Shown here: positions 1 through 6,030 of the stretch, piece after piece
Position numbering within the stretch: position 1 is the first letter of the stretch
Layout: each line of letters opens with the position of its first letter
From: Thermoproteota archaeon
GTDB lineage: Archaea > Thermoproteota > Thermoprotei_A > Sulfolobales > Pyrodictiaceae
NCBI GenBank assembly: GCA_013153105.1
Contig: JAADFC010000056.1
Coordinates: 1-10,555, forward strand
Direction: 5' to 3'
DNA: 10,555 bases
Program-made: the position numbers and the translations under genes
The notes under the pieces: model-generated
What the model was told of the DNA's origin: nothing
Seen by the model: only the letters and a program-made list of their open reading frames with translations
Database searches by the model: none

Positions 1-990
1 CCAGCCGCGGCTGGCCGCGTCCAGCAGGCCGTGGGGCGGCGCGACTATAGCGTAGAGGCCGGACATCACCTTGTAGGCGAGGCTCTCCCTGCCCGCTATG
101 CCCTCTATGAGCTGGAGGAACACGCCTATGTCGGCAACCACTATGCTCACGAACAGTATGGGTATGTTGGTTACGTAGATGAAGTTGAGTGGTATACGCG
201 TCTTAATGCTGCCGTACCTCGGGCTTGTTATCGGTATGTAGACCCTCATGAGCTGCAGGTAGATGAGCACCATTATGGTCACTATCGTGGCGAGGAGCCC
301 CACCAGGTCTGGCAGCCTGAGCCTCAGTATTGCGGGGTCCCTGGCGAGTATCACCTGGGCCAGCCACCCGTAGTACTGGCCCTCCTCGACCATCACCGGG
401 CCGGCGAACTGCCAAGCCATACCCTTGACTACGCTTGCAACGATGAAGAGGCTGAGCGCGCTGCCTATACCCCACCCGTTTCTTACCAGCTCGTCGAACC
501 ACATCAGTATCAGTGTGGCTATGACGAGCTGGAGCACTATGAGCAGCTTGACGAGGGTGGAGACACTCACCTGCCCGCCCAGCCAGAGGGCGCCGCCGAA
601 CGCGTAGGCCGCAGCCTCGAGCGCGGCGAACACGAGCGCCAGAGTCCTCTGGGCGCCCATGAAGATCTTCCTGTCGCGGGGCTTGGTGAGGTCTAGCTCT
701 ATCAGGCCGCCGCCCACCAGCACCTCCAGCACTATACCCGCAGTAACTATGGGGCCTATGCCAAGGGTCATCAGCGACCCTATATTCATGCCTAGCAGCA
801 TCTGCGCGAGTATATCGAACTGCTGCTGCCCCTGCACAACCCCGTACAGCGGTATCTCGCTCATGATAAGGTACAGTATGACCACCAGCGCGGTCCACAT
901 GAGCCGCGTGGGGAGCGGCGGCCTCCGCGCAGGCTTCTCAACCGCAGGTATATACTTGGAAATCTCCGCAAGCGCCTCCAGGAAGCCCAT
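1..990 (-). CDS. secY: Preprotein translocase subunit SecY (Sec61 alpha homologue), N-terminal 330 residues, cut by window edge
   Basis: SecY is the channel-forming membrane subunit of the Sec translocon that exports and inserts proteins across the archaeal cytoplasmic membrane. Translating from the ATG at 990 gives 330 open codons to the left edge; archaeal SecY is about 440-470 residues, so roughly the last three helices lie outside. Visible are an amphipathic N-terminal segment (about 1-30), a first helix (32-50), the plug region (51-70), a second helix with the family signature GIGPIVTAGI (78-87), further hydrophobic segments near 113-135, 145-165, 175-192, 230-250 and 270-290, the conserved DELVRNGWGIGSALS (166-180) and the cytosolic-loop motif YIPITSPRYG (251-260). 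A GGTGA ribosome binding site lies 4 nt before the ATG. A 146-nt spacer with a TATA-like element separates it from rpl15, the usual archaeal neighbour. Identification is secure; only the C-terminus is unknown. Confidence 0.96.
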   Translation of the reverse strand, partial: MGFLEALAEISKYIPAVEKPARRPPLPTRLMWTALVVILYLIMSEIPLYGVVQGQQQFDILAQMLLGMNIGSLMTLGIGPIVTAGIVLEVLVGGGLIELDLTKPRDRKIFMGAQRTLALVFAALEAAAYAFGGALWLGGQVSVSTLVKLLIVLQLVIATLILMWFDELVRNGWGIGSALSLFIVASVVKGMAWQFAGPVMVEEGQYYGWLAQVILARDPAILRLRLPDLVGLLATIVTIMVLIYLQLMRVYIPITSPRYGSIKTRIPLNFIYVTNIPILFVSIVVADIGVFLQLIEGIAGRESLAYKVMSGLYAIVAPPHGLLDAASRGW

Positions 991-1033
991 AGCGTCACCG
1001 TCCCCAGGGCCGGGGCAGCCCGCCGCGCAGCGC

Positions 1034-1042
1034 TATATTAAG
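1034..1042 (-). promoter_or_regulatory. TATA-like element, candidate promoter for secY
   Basis: The minus strand reads CTTAATATA here, an AT-rich island in an otherwise GC-rich 146-nt spacer (991-1136) between rpl15 and secY. Its centre is about 48 nt upstream of the secY ATG. With the usual 25-odd nt between an archaeal TATA box and the start site, this predicts a leader of roughly 20 nt carrying the GGTGA ribosome binding site at 995-999. No convincing purine-rich BRE precedes it. I see no other gene or RNA in the spacer. Promoter function is inferred from sequence and geometry only. Confidence 0.5.
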
Positions 1043-1136
1043 GGTGCCCCAGGCAGCTGCGGGAGAAGACGGGGAAGGCCGGGATACACGTGCAAGCGGG
1101 AGGAGCCTAGGCAAAGAACGGGGCCACGGGCCGAGG

Positions 1137-1592
1137 CTACTCCTCCTGCTCCAACACCACTACCTCGCCGCCGGCCGCCTTTATCTTCTCGACAGCTTTC
1201 TCAGAGGCCTTGGGCACTATGACGCGCAGCTTGTGCGTCACCCTCCCACGGCCGAGCAGCCGGTTGTACCCGAGCCGGGCCAGGTCGACCACTATCACGT
1301 CGCCCTCGCGGCTTGCCAGCCCCTTTTCGAGCCAGGCCTCCACGTGCTCGTCGAGCTCGCCCACGTTTATCTCGGCCGGCTCAACCTCCAGCGTCTGCGC
1401 CGGGTTGAAGCCATGCTTGCCGAACCAGGTCGGCGCGTACTTGACGACCCAGGTCCACATGTGCTTGTGCATGCCCGCGGCGCCGAAGCCGCCGCGGCTG
1501 CCGCTCTTGCGGTGCTGCCCTATCCTACCCCAGCCCATGGTGCGGGTGCGGCCGCGCAGGTGGCGGCTCTTCTTCCTGCGCCTCACGACCAA
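1137..1592 (-). CDS. rpl15: Large subunit ribosomal protein uL15
   Basis: uL15 is a structural protein of the 50S subunit; its long basic N-terminal arm threads into 23S rRNA. The 151-residue product has the archaeal pattern: a basic start rich in R and K (residues 3-29), the Gly-rich segment SGSRGGFGAAGMHKH (30-44), an aromatic stretch around WTWVVKYAPTWFGKHGF, and an acidic VVVLEQEE end. The start is TTG at 1592, supported by GGAGGTGG at 1599-1606, 6 nt upstream, which is close to a full anti-Shine-Dalgarno match; a GTG two codons on (1586) would be 12 nt away and is less likely. It follows rpl30 after 49 nt and precedes secY, the standard archaeal order. Confidence 0.97.
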   Translation of the reverse strand: MVVRRRKKSRHLRGRTRTMGWGRIGQHRKSGSRGGFGAAGMHKHMWTWVVKYAPTWFGKHGFNPAQTLEVEPAEINVGELDEHVEAWLEKGLASREGDVIVVDLARLGYNRLLGRGRVTHKLRVIVPKASEKAVEKIKAAGGEVVVLEQEE

Positions 1593-1641
1593 GCCGCTCC
1601 ACCTCCACCCTCGAGAGGCGCCTCCCGGTGGGCCGGCGGGG

Positions 1642-2151
1642 CTAGAGCATGCGGCGTATAAGCTCGTTTATCGCTGCCCCCCGGTAGCCCAGCTCGCCGC
1701 CGGCCCCGTAGGGCTTCCTTATGCTGCCCCGGAACCCGCCCCTCGGCGGGTGCAGCCGGAATACTGGCTTGATTATCCACTTCTTGTTCCTCCTGTCGTA
1801 GAGCCGGTGCAGCATTATCTCGGCCTTCAACAGCTTGTCTGCAAGCTCCTCGATGCCACCCTTGAGGCCGAGCTTCTCGTTGACATACTCGTCGGTCAAC
1901 GGCCTGTCACCCGGCACGCGGCCGCGGCGGCGGAGGAGCTCGATGAGCGTCTCCCGGTCTATCTCGCCCCAGGTTATCCAGTCCTTCGCCTTGTGGAGCA
2001 TCCGGTCGATGCCGGGCAGAGTCGACGGGTAGAGCACCAGGTGGTGCTTCCGATGGAGGCGCAGGAGGCGCAGCGTGTACTCCACGTCAGGGTGCACGTC
2101 GACCCGGCCGCGTATCCGGATTATGGCGTAGAGCCTGGGCTCGCCCTGCAA
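1642..2151 (-). CDS. rpl30: Large subunit ribosomal protein uL30
   Basis: uL30 is a 50S subunit protein. The 169-residue product has the long archaeal/eukaryotic (L7-type) architecture rather than the about 60-residue bacterial form: an N-terminal ferredoxin-like core (LYAIIRIRG, residues 7-15, then a TLRLLRLHRKHH helix), a middle helical insertion, and the C-terminal motif FRLHPPRGGFRGSIRKPYG near residues 131-149. The start is TTG at 2151, the first candidate after an in-frame TAG at 2158-2160; a GGTGGGGTG ribosome binding site at 2161-2169 lies 9 nt upstream. The 128-nt spacer before it holds strong hairpins (see 2177-2213). rpl15 follows after 49 nt. Confidence 0.96.
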   Translation of the reverse strand: MQGEPRLYAIIRIRGRVDVHPDVEYTLRLLRLHRKHHLVLYPSTLPGIDRMLHKAKDWITWGEIDRETLIELLRRRGRVPGDRPLTDEYVNEKLGLKGGIEELADKLLKAEIMLHRLYDRRNKKWIIKPVFRLHPPRGGFRGSIRKPYGAGGELGYRGAAINELIRRML

Positions 2152-2154
2152 GAC

Positions 2155-2169
2155 CCGCTACACCCCACC
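2155..2169 (-). repeat. 15-nt direct repeat over the rpl30 ribosome binding site
   Basis: The minus strand reads GGTGGGGTGTAGCGG here, identical to 10519-10533 just ahead of rpl22. Both copies combine a ribosome-binding purine tract, an in-frame TAG and a following TTG start (3 nt closer at rpl22). At rpl22 the TAG could close rps19; here no known gene ends at it. The match may be coincidental given the constraint on such sites. Confidence 0.55.
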
Positions 2170-2176
2170 ATGGCCC

Positions 2177-2213
2177 TCTCCCGGGATGCGCCCCCTCCGG
2201 GCGCCCCGGGAGA
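2177..2213 (-). other. GC-rich hairpin in the rps5-rpl30 spacer, with a competing inner hairpin
   Basis: Nine bases at 2177-2185 are perfectly complementary to 2205-2213, with a 19-nt loop. Inside, CTCCGGG at 2195-2201 can instead pair with 2205-2212 (seven pairs, one bulge, 3-nt loop), so the two stems are mutually exclusive. The structure would lie in the rpl30 leader or between two cistrons of one message, ending about 8 nt upstream of the rpl30 ribosome binding site. A second short stem, 2228-2233 with 2242-2247 (six pairs, 8-nt loop), lies nearer rps5. Pairing is seen directly; any regulatory, pausing or processing role is inference. Confidence 0.45.
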
Positions 2214-2279
2214 CTGGGCTACCGCGGAGCCCCGCGCGGCAGGGGCTGGGTTGAAAGACGTGGCGCCCTCGGGCCGGGG

Positions 2280-2912
2280 CTACCAGTCTAGGGGCGTTAC
2301 GAACTGGTAGGTCTGTTTGAGAGCGTTGTAGGTGGCCTTGACGAAGTTTATCGTTGTCCTCGTGTCGCCCTTGGTGAAGCTCCACACGTCCCTTATACCG
2401 GCCATGCGCAGCACGACCTTCGCCGCGTCGCCGGCCACCAGCCCGGTGCCCCTTGGCGCCGGCTTCAGCACCACCAGCACGCTGCCGCTCTTGCCGCGGA
2501 CTGTGAACGGCACGCTGTGGGGCTGGTCGCAGAGGCACTCCCAGCTGCCGCAGCCGCGGCGGACGGGGATGAGGTTCAGCTTAGCGTTCCTTATCGCCTT
2601 GTCTATGGCTATCCTCAGCTGCCTCGCCTTGCCCTGGCCGACGCCGACAAGGCCATCCTCGTTGCCTATGACGACGGTTACCCTGAACCTGTTGATGCGC
2701 CCCGCGTCGGTCATCTTCTGGACTAGGTTCACGTCGACAGTCTCACTCTTCAGCTCTGGGCCAACGAGATAGTCGACAATCTCCGGCTCGAGTATCGGCA
2801 GGTTCTTCTCGAATATCTCGTAAATACTCTTTATCCTGCCCTCCTTGACCAGGCGCCCCACGAAGGTACGGGGCTTCCACTCCTGCTCAAGCTCGTACGG
2901 GGAGAGGCTCAC
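2280..2912 (-). CDS. rps5: Small subunit ribosomal protein uS5
   Basis: uS5 sits at the mRNA entrance of the 30S subunit and helps decoding accuracy. The 210-residue product is of the archaeal/eukaryotic (S2) type, with a leading extension (1-50) and the double-stranded RNA-binding fold with RFRVTVVIGNEDGLVGVGQG and KARQLRIAIDKAIRNAKLN (about 74-113). These are followed by GCGSWECLCDQPHSVPF, the C-terminal domain motif RGTGLVAGDAAKVVLRMAGI, and DVWSFTKGDTRTTINFVKAT. The start is GTG at 2912, only 2 nt after the rpl18 stop, in the pattern TAG-CC-GTG. Its ribosome binding site (GGAGG) lies within the last codons of rpl18, so the two are probably translationally coupled. A 128-nt spacer follows before rpl30. 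Confidence 0.97.
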   Translation of the reverse strand: MSLSPYELEQEWKPRTFVGRLVKEGRIKSIYEIFEKNLPILEPEIVDYLVGPELKSETVDVNLVQKMTDAGRINRFRVTVVIGNEDGLVGVGQGKARQLRIAIDKAIRNAKLNLIPVRRGCGSWECLCDQPHSVPFTVRGKSGSVLVVLKPAPRGTGLVAGDAAKVVLRMAGIRDVWSFTKGDTRTTINFVKATYNALKQTYQFVTPLDW

Positions 2913-2914
2913 GG

Positions 2915-3556
2915 CTAACCAGCCTCCGCCTCAGCCTTCTCCTCCCGAGCCCCACCATAGACGTCACGGTACTCGGATATAATCTTGGATTTGACCTCCT
3001 CAAAGTGCTCGGGGAGCTTCTCCGGCTCAAGCCCCTTCTTAAGGTATATGCTGAACCTCCTCTCATACTCCTCCGGCTGCGACTCCCGCAGCATAGCAGC
3101 ATACTTGGCCACGTGCTCGCCGCGAATACGGTACTCCTCGGGGAGTATCTCCTCGCTGTGGGGGACCTCGAGGCCAGCATCGAGAGCACCCTTCAGGGCG
3201 GCGAAGACCCTCGCACCCTTCACCGGACGGTGCAGCCCTATGTCGAGAACGGCAAACCTGTAACCGGCACGGAGCGCGCGGAGCGCAGCCAGCAGGCCCG
3301 TCAGGTAGGCCGCGCTGGTGTTCTTGCCGCCCGCCTTCCAGCCATACCTCTTCTCCAGCTCCCTGCTATGGGCAGCCGCCACCGTGATATCGCCCTGCGG
3401 CTTGGCAACCACCAGCTGGACCCAGATGTACTTGTTAGTCTTCCGGACGACGAGCCTAGGCTTACCCGACAGCACCATCACATAACGCTTGTAGTAGTTG
3501 GTCTTGCCCTCACGCCTACGCCTCCTAGGCACCTTATACCTTGGCCCATGCGCCAC
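2915..3556 (-). CDS. rpl18: Large subunit ribosomal protein uL18
   Basis: uL18 binds 5S rRNA and helps dock it in the central protuberance of the 50S subunit. The 213-residue product shows the archaeal/eukaryotic (L5-type) form: a basic N-terminus (KVPRRRRREGKTNYYKRY, about 8-25), SGKPRLVVRKTNKYIWVQLV, NTSAAYLTGLLAALRALRAG and AVLDIGLHRPVKGARVFAAL, then a charged helical tail ending in EEKAEAEAG. The start is GTG at 3556, with GGTGA at 3563-3567 exactly 6 nt upstream. A TATA-like element lies about 55 nt before the start, so this gene probably opens its own transcription unit (rpl18-rps5-rpl30-rpl15-secY). rps5 follows after 2 nt. Confidence 0.97.
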   Translation of the reverse strand: MAHGPRYKVPRRRRREGKTNYYKRYVMVLSGKPRLVVRKTNKYIWVQLVVAKPQGDITVAAAHSRELEKRYGWKAGGKNTSAAYLTGLLAALRALRAGYRFAVLDIGLHRPVKGARVFAALKGALDAGLEVPHSEEILPEEYRIRGEHVAKYAAMLRESQPEEYERRFSIYLKKGLEPEKLPEHFEEVKSKIISEYRDVYGGAREEKAEAEAG

Positions 3557-3606
3557 AGCACGTCACCATCCCAGCTCCAGCCCAGCCCGCGCCACAGGCG
3601 CCCAGG

Positions 3607-3615
3607 GATTAAAAG
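3607..3615 (-). promoter_or_regulatory. TATA-like element, candidate promoter for rpl18
   Basis: The minus strand reads CTTTTAATC, a good archaeal TATA-box candidate in a GC-rich spacer. It is centred about 55 nt upstream of the rpl18 GTG, predicting a leader near 29 nt that contains the GGTGA site. A second AT-rich patch, CTTAATTA at 3645-3652, is a weaker alternative. The whole spacer between rpl19e and rpl18 (3557-3799, 243 nt) is the longest in the window. Besides these elements and the 10-bp tandem repeat at 3663-3682, I see no convincing small gene, tRNA or box C/D RNA in it. Confidence 0.55.
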
Positions 3616-3662
3616 CGGGAGCCAGCCGCGCCGCCGACCGGCTCTAATTAAGACAGCGCACC

Positions 3663-3682
3663 ACGCCTCGATACGCCTCGAT
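3663..3682. repeat. Perfect tandem duplication of 10 bp
   Basis: ACGCCTCGAT (plus strand) occurs twice back to back at 3663-3672 and 3673-3682, in the middle of the rpl19e-rpl18 spacer and upstream of the candidate rpl18 promoter. It could be a slippage product or a tandem protein-binding site; the sequence does not decide. Confidence 0.7.
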
Positions 3683-3799
3683 GGAGCCCAGCCCGGGCAC
3701 ACGCGGCGAAAGAACCCGGGGGGAGAACCCGAGGCGCGCTGCGAGGGGGGAGACACGCCGGCTACAGCAGGAGCGGCTGAGCCTAAAAGAGCGGAGGCC

Positions 3800-4261
3800 C
3801 TACTTGCGCACGCTGGTCTCATAGCCGTGCTCGCGGAGCCACCTCTGGAGCGAGGCGAACGTCGGGAACATACCGCCCTTAGCCCACATGTACAGCTTCC
3901 TGTAGGTCCTCCTGTCTATTACGCCGTGGTCGCGGAGGTAACGGAGGTACCGCCTCATCTTCCTTATACGGTGCATCCACTCCTCCTTCGGGTCCCTCCT
4001 CGCGGTCGCATCGCCCTTCCTCCTGCCGGGCCCGCGGCGGCGGCCCTTCTTCCTAGCCTCGTGCCTCTCGCGCCAGCGGCCCCTGCTGGGGCTGTGCTTG
4101 GGGATGACCTGGATAACTCCCTCCTTTATCAGGCGGCGCACCTCGTCCCTGGTTATCGCCGCGGCGACGTCCTCGAGCCTCGATGGGTCTATCCATATCC
4201 TCGACTCGCCCACGCCCAGAATCTCCGCCGCAAGCCTCCTCTGCATGGAGACGTCGGTCAA
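3800..4261 (-). CDS. rpl19e: Large subunit ribosomal protein eL19
   Basis: eL19 is an archaeal/eukaryotic 50S protein with long helical extensions and no bacterial counterpart by sequence. The 153-residue product begins MTDVSMQRRLAAEILGVGES and shows RIWIDPSRL, the very basic middle RHEARKKGRRRGPGRRKGDA and the helical end RTYRKLYMWAKGGMFPTFAS. I chose the TTG at 4261, because GGAGGTGG at 4269-4276 lies 7 nt upstream and because family members start just before the LQRRLAA-like motif. A longer reading from the GTG at 4285 would translate that ribosome binding site as TGGGGSG and is unlikely. It follows rpl32e after 59 nt and is followed by the 243-nt spacer. Confidence 0.95.
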   Translation of the reverse strand: MTDVSMQRRLAAEILGVGESRIWIDPSRLEDVAAAITRDEVRRLIKEGVIQVIPKHSPSRGRWRERHEARKKGRRRGPGRRKGDATARRDPKEEWMHRIRKMRRYLRYLRDHGVIDRRTYRKLYMWAKGGMFPTFASLQRWLREHGYETSVRK

Positions 4262-4268
4262 CCCGGAG

Positions 4269-4276
4269 CCACCTCC
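4269..4276 (-). promoter_or_regulatory. Ribosome binding site that fixes the rpl19e start
   Basis: GGAGGTGG on the minus strand is a near-complete match to the archaeal anti-Shine-Dalgarno sequence. It sits 7 nt before the TTG at 4261, but inside the coding sequence if the GTG at 4285 were used. It therefore favours the shorter protein. Confidence 0.75.
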
Positions 4277-4320
4277 ACCCGTCACGCGGACCCATACCCG
4301 GGGCGCGGAGGCGTGGGGGT

Positions 4321-4716
4321 CTAGGGGTTTGCCACCTTGAACCCCTTCTCCCTCGCCTTAGCCAGTATCTCCATCCTCTTCCGGAGCCCGACGCTAGACG
4401 CTATAACCACCAGGTGCCTCGACGGATCCAACGACTCCAGCTCCGCCGGGCTACTAACCCTCACCGGCTCGAGCCCCGTGGGGTGCAGCCCCCGGACTGC
4501 AGCGGGGGAGCCATAGCCCACCTCGGCCAGCGGCGGGTAACCCTTCCTCTTCAGCCTCATCGGGTTGTCAATGCCCTTGGGCTTCCTCCACTTCGGGTCG
4601 TTCTTGAACTTGGGGAACTTCCACCAGAGCGTGCGCAGGAACTCGGGCTTGCGGCTCTTCAGCCTCCGCCGCAGGCGGAGGAGCCTCTCCAACTCGCGGG
4701 GGTCGGGGCCCGCCAT
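4321..4716 (-). CDS. rpl32e: Large subunit ribosomal protein eL32
   Basis: eL32 is an archaeal/eukaryotic 50S protein. The 131-residue product has a basic N-terminal helix (RLLRLRRRLKSRKPEFLR, about 11-28) and the family core WWKFPKFKNDPKWRKPKG (31-48), DNPMRLKRKGYPP and EVGYGSPAAVRGLHPTGLEPV. It closes with the Rossmann-like end HLVVIASSVGLRKRMEILAKAREKG. The ATG at 4716 overlaps the rpl6 stop by one base (TAATG), and GGTGG lies 7 nt upstream inside rpl6, indicating coupled translation. The order rpl6-rpl32e-rpl19e-rpl18 is the standard archaeal insertion into the spc cluster. Confidence 0.96.
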   Translation of the reverse strand: MAGPDPRELERLLRLRRRLKSRKPEFLRTLWWKFPKFKNDPKWRKPKGIDNPMRLKRKGYPPLAEVGYGSPAAVRGLHPTGLEPVRVSSPAELESLDPSRHLVVIASSVGLRKRMEILAKAREKGFKVANP

Positions 4717-5282
4717 TACTCAGCCACCCCCTTCTCATAGATGTATATACCGTCTATGAACACACGCCTATCCTTATCCTGCACCTTCGTTGCCAGCTCT
4801 ATGTTGGCAGCCGTCTGGCCAACGGCCTCGATGTCTATACCCTCGACTATCACATCATTCTTCTGCACCTTAACGCTGACGCCAGGCAGTATGCGGGCCA
4901 CCCGCGGCGCCTTCTCGCCCAGGAAGTTCTCTATCACCACCTGGTCGCCCTGCACCTTGACTGTTATCGGGAAGTGGCTGAACACTATCTTCAGCTTATA
5001 CCTGAACCCCTTCGTGACACCCGTAATCATGTTCTCTATGTGCGCAGCGATGCTCCCAACTAGAGCCTTGACACGCCGGTTCGCGAAGAACGCTTCCACT
5101 ACTACCTTCTTACCCTCCTCATCCTCGTCGAGCCTTATAATCACGTGCCTGGCGTGGGAGAAGTCCCTAGTCAGCTCCCCCTTAGGCCCCCTAACGGTGA
5201 CCCGCATACCCTCGACCTGCACCTCGACGCCCTCCGGCACACGGACCTCCTCAGCCACGTACGTCAGCTTGGCCATGCCCAT
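4716..5282 (-). CDS. rpl6: Large subunit ribosomal protein uL6
   Basis: uL6 lies near the sarcin-ricin loop and factor-binding site of the 50S subunit. The 188-residue product has the two repeated uL6 folds of the archaeal/eukaryotic (L9) type: first VRVPEGVEVQVEGMRVTVRG (14-33) with GELTRDFSHARHV, then the linker with NMITGVTKGFRYKLKIVFSH (84-103), and the second repeat with ENFLGEKAPRVARILPGVSV and the end DRRVFIDGIYIYEKG. The start is taken as ATG at 5282, with GGAG 5 nt upstream; the ATG two codons later (5276) is almost as good. A 138-nt spacer with AT-rich elements separates it from rps8, and rpl32e overlaps its stop by one base. Confidence 0.96.
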   Translation of the reverse strand: MGMAKLTYVAEEVRVPEGVEVQVEGMRVTVRGPKGELTRDFSHARHVIIRLDEDEEGKKVVVEAFFANRRVKALVGSIAAHIENMITGVTKGFRYKLKIVFSHFPITVKVQGDQVVIENFLGEKAPRVARILPGVSVKVQKNDVIVEGIDIEAVGQTAANIELATKVQDKDRRVFIDGIYIYEKGVAE

Positions 5283-5354
5283 CCACTCCCCGACACCGGC
5301 ACCGCCGCTCTAGACGCGCCCAGGAGAGGGCTGAACCGCCCCAGCCGGGGACGC

Positions 5355-5406
5355 TGTTAAGAATGCTCCCCCAGGACCGGGCGCCTGCCGGGTCCATGCA
5401 TAAAAG
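5355..5406 (-). promoter_or_regulatory. Two TATA-like elements in the rps8-rpl6 spacer
   Basis: The 138-nt spacer 5283-5420 contains CTTTTATGCA (minus strand, 5397-5406), starting 14 nt after the rps8 stop, and TTCTTAACA (5355-5363). They are about 120 and 77 nt upstream of the rpl6 ATG, so either would give a longer leader than at secY, rpl18 or rpl14. The first, T-rich and directly after rps8, could equally be a weak terminator for the unit upstream. No other gene is visible in the spacer. Confidence 0.4.
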
Positions 5407-5420
5407 AGGGGCTGCATTGA

Positions 5421-5822
5421 CTAGTAGACGTAAGCCAGTACCACGCCGCCTATCTTCCTCTTAATAGCCTCCCGGTGGGACATGACACCCTGGCTCGTTG
5501 AGAGTATCAGGATGCCTATATCCCTGCTCGGCAGGTACTTACGGAGCCAGTCGGGCATCCGCAGCAGCTCGCGGTAGCTGACCGAGAGCCTCGGCTTTAT
5601 CACGCCAGCCTTGTTTATCCTGCCGAGGAGCCTCACACGTATCTTCCCCCAGCGGCCATCGTCTATATACTCGAACTCGCCGATATAGCCGGCCTGCTGC
5701 ATGACGCGGAGCACGTTAGCTATCAGCTTGGAGGCGGGCATTATGACTACCTCAGGCTTAGCCCTAGCCTCAGCATTCACTATAGCCGCGAGCGCGTTCG
5801 CAAGCGTGTCAAGCATAACCAT
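5421..5822 (-). CDS. rps8: Small subunit ribosomal protein uS8
   Basis: uS8 binds the central domain of 16S rRNA and organises the 30S platform. The 133-residue product is the archaeal/eukaryotic (S15A) form: MVMLDTLANALAAIVNAEAR, ANVLRVMQQAGYIGEFEYID, the basic strand GRINKAGVIKPRLSV, and the RNA-binding end GILILSTSQGVMSHREAIKR followed by GGVVLAYVY. The ATG at 5822 has GGGGGTGG 6 nt upstream and lies 15 nt after the rps14 stop. A second in-frame ATG two codons on is possible but poorly spaced. Confidence 0.97.
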   Translation of the reverse strand: MVMLDTLANALAAIVNAEARAKPEVVIMPASKLIANVLRVMQQAGYIGEFEYIDDGRWGKIRVRLLGRINKAGVIKPRLSVSYRELLRMPDWLRKYLPSRDIGILILSTSQGVMSHREAIKRKIGGVVLAYVY

Positions 5823-5837
5823 ACGCGTCCACCCCCG

Positions 5838-6002
5838 CTACATGTACTTCCTGAACCCCAGGCTCACAGCCAGCTCGCGGAAGCACTGGCGGCACAGCAT
5901 GAGCCCATACTTCTTAATCACGGCATCGTGGCTGCCGCAGCGCTGGCAGCGGTAGGCCCCGCGGCCATACTTCACAACCCTGGGCGGGCGGTACTTGCCC
6001 AT
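5838..6002 (-). CDS. rps14: Small subunit ribosomal protein uS14, zinc-binding form
   Basis: This short gene of 54 codons plus stop lies between rpl5 and rps8. uS14 is a 30S head protein. The product begins MGKYRPPRVVKYGRGAYRCQ and carries four cysteines in two CXXC pairs (C19, C22, C37, C40), the zinc-ribbon arrangement typical of archaeal uS14 and eukaryotic S29. It ends CFRELAVSLGFRKYM. The length matches the archaeal family. The ATG at 6002 follows a very purine-rich tract (GGGGAG 5 nt upstream) in the 28-nt gap after rpl5, and rps8 starts 15 nt after its stop. The alternative zinc-free long form is excluded by the cysteines. Confidence 0.95.
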   Translation of the reverse strand: MGKYRPPRVVKYGRGAYRCQRCGSHDAVIKKYGLMLCRQCFRELAVSLGFRKYM

Positions 6003-6030
6003 GGCTCTCCCCCTCCCTCCGGGCGGGCAG

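Noticed and set aside
1210..2310. Long plus-strand open frame opposite rpl15 and rpl30 (366 codons)
   Set aside because: It lies antisense to securely identified ribosomal genes, has no family resemblance and is rich in P, A, R and L as expected of a GC-rich shadow frame.
2158..2538. Minus-strand open frame crossing the rps5-rpl30 spacer (126 codons)
   Set aside because: Most of it lies inside rps5 in another frame, and its composition is basic and of low complexity. It ends at the TAG in the 15-nt repeat, which is curious but not evidence of a gene.
3557..3799. A tRNA, box C/D RNA or SRP-like RNA in the 243-nt spacer
   Set aside because: I found no T-arm consensus with a matching acceptor stem, no paired C and D boxes and no SRP-type core. 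A covariance-model search would be needed to exclude a diverged RNA.
3478..3822. Minus-strand open frame crossing the rpl19e-rpl18 spacer (114 codons)
   Set aside because: It would overlap the end of rpl19e and the start of rpl18, has a biased R/P/G/A composition and no visible domain; GC content alone explains it.
3005..4324. Long plus-strand open frame (439 codons) opposite rpl18, the spacer and rpl19e
   Set aside because: It is antisense to real genes, of low complexity and without recognisable domains; stop codons are simply rare in this GC-rich frame.
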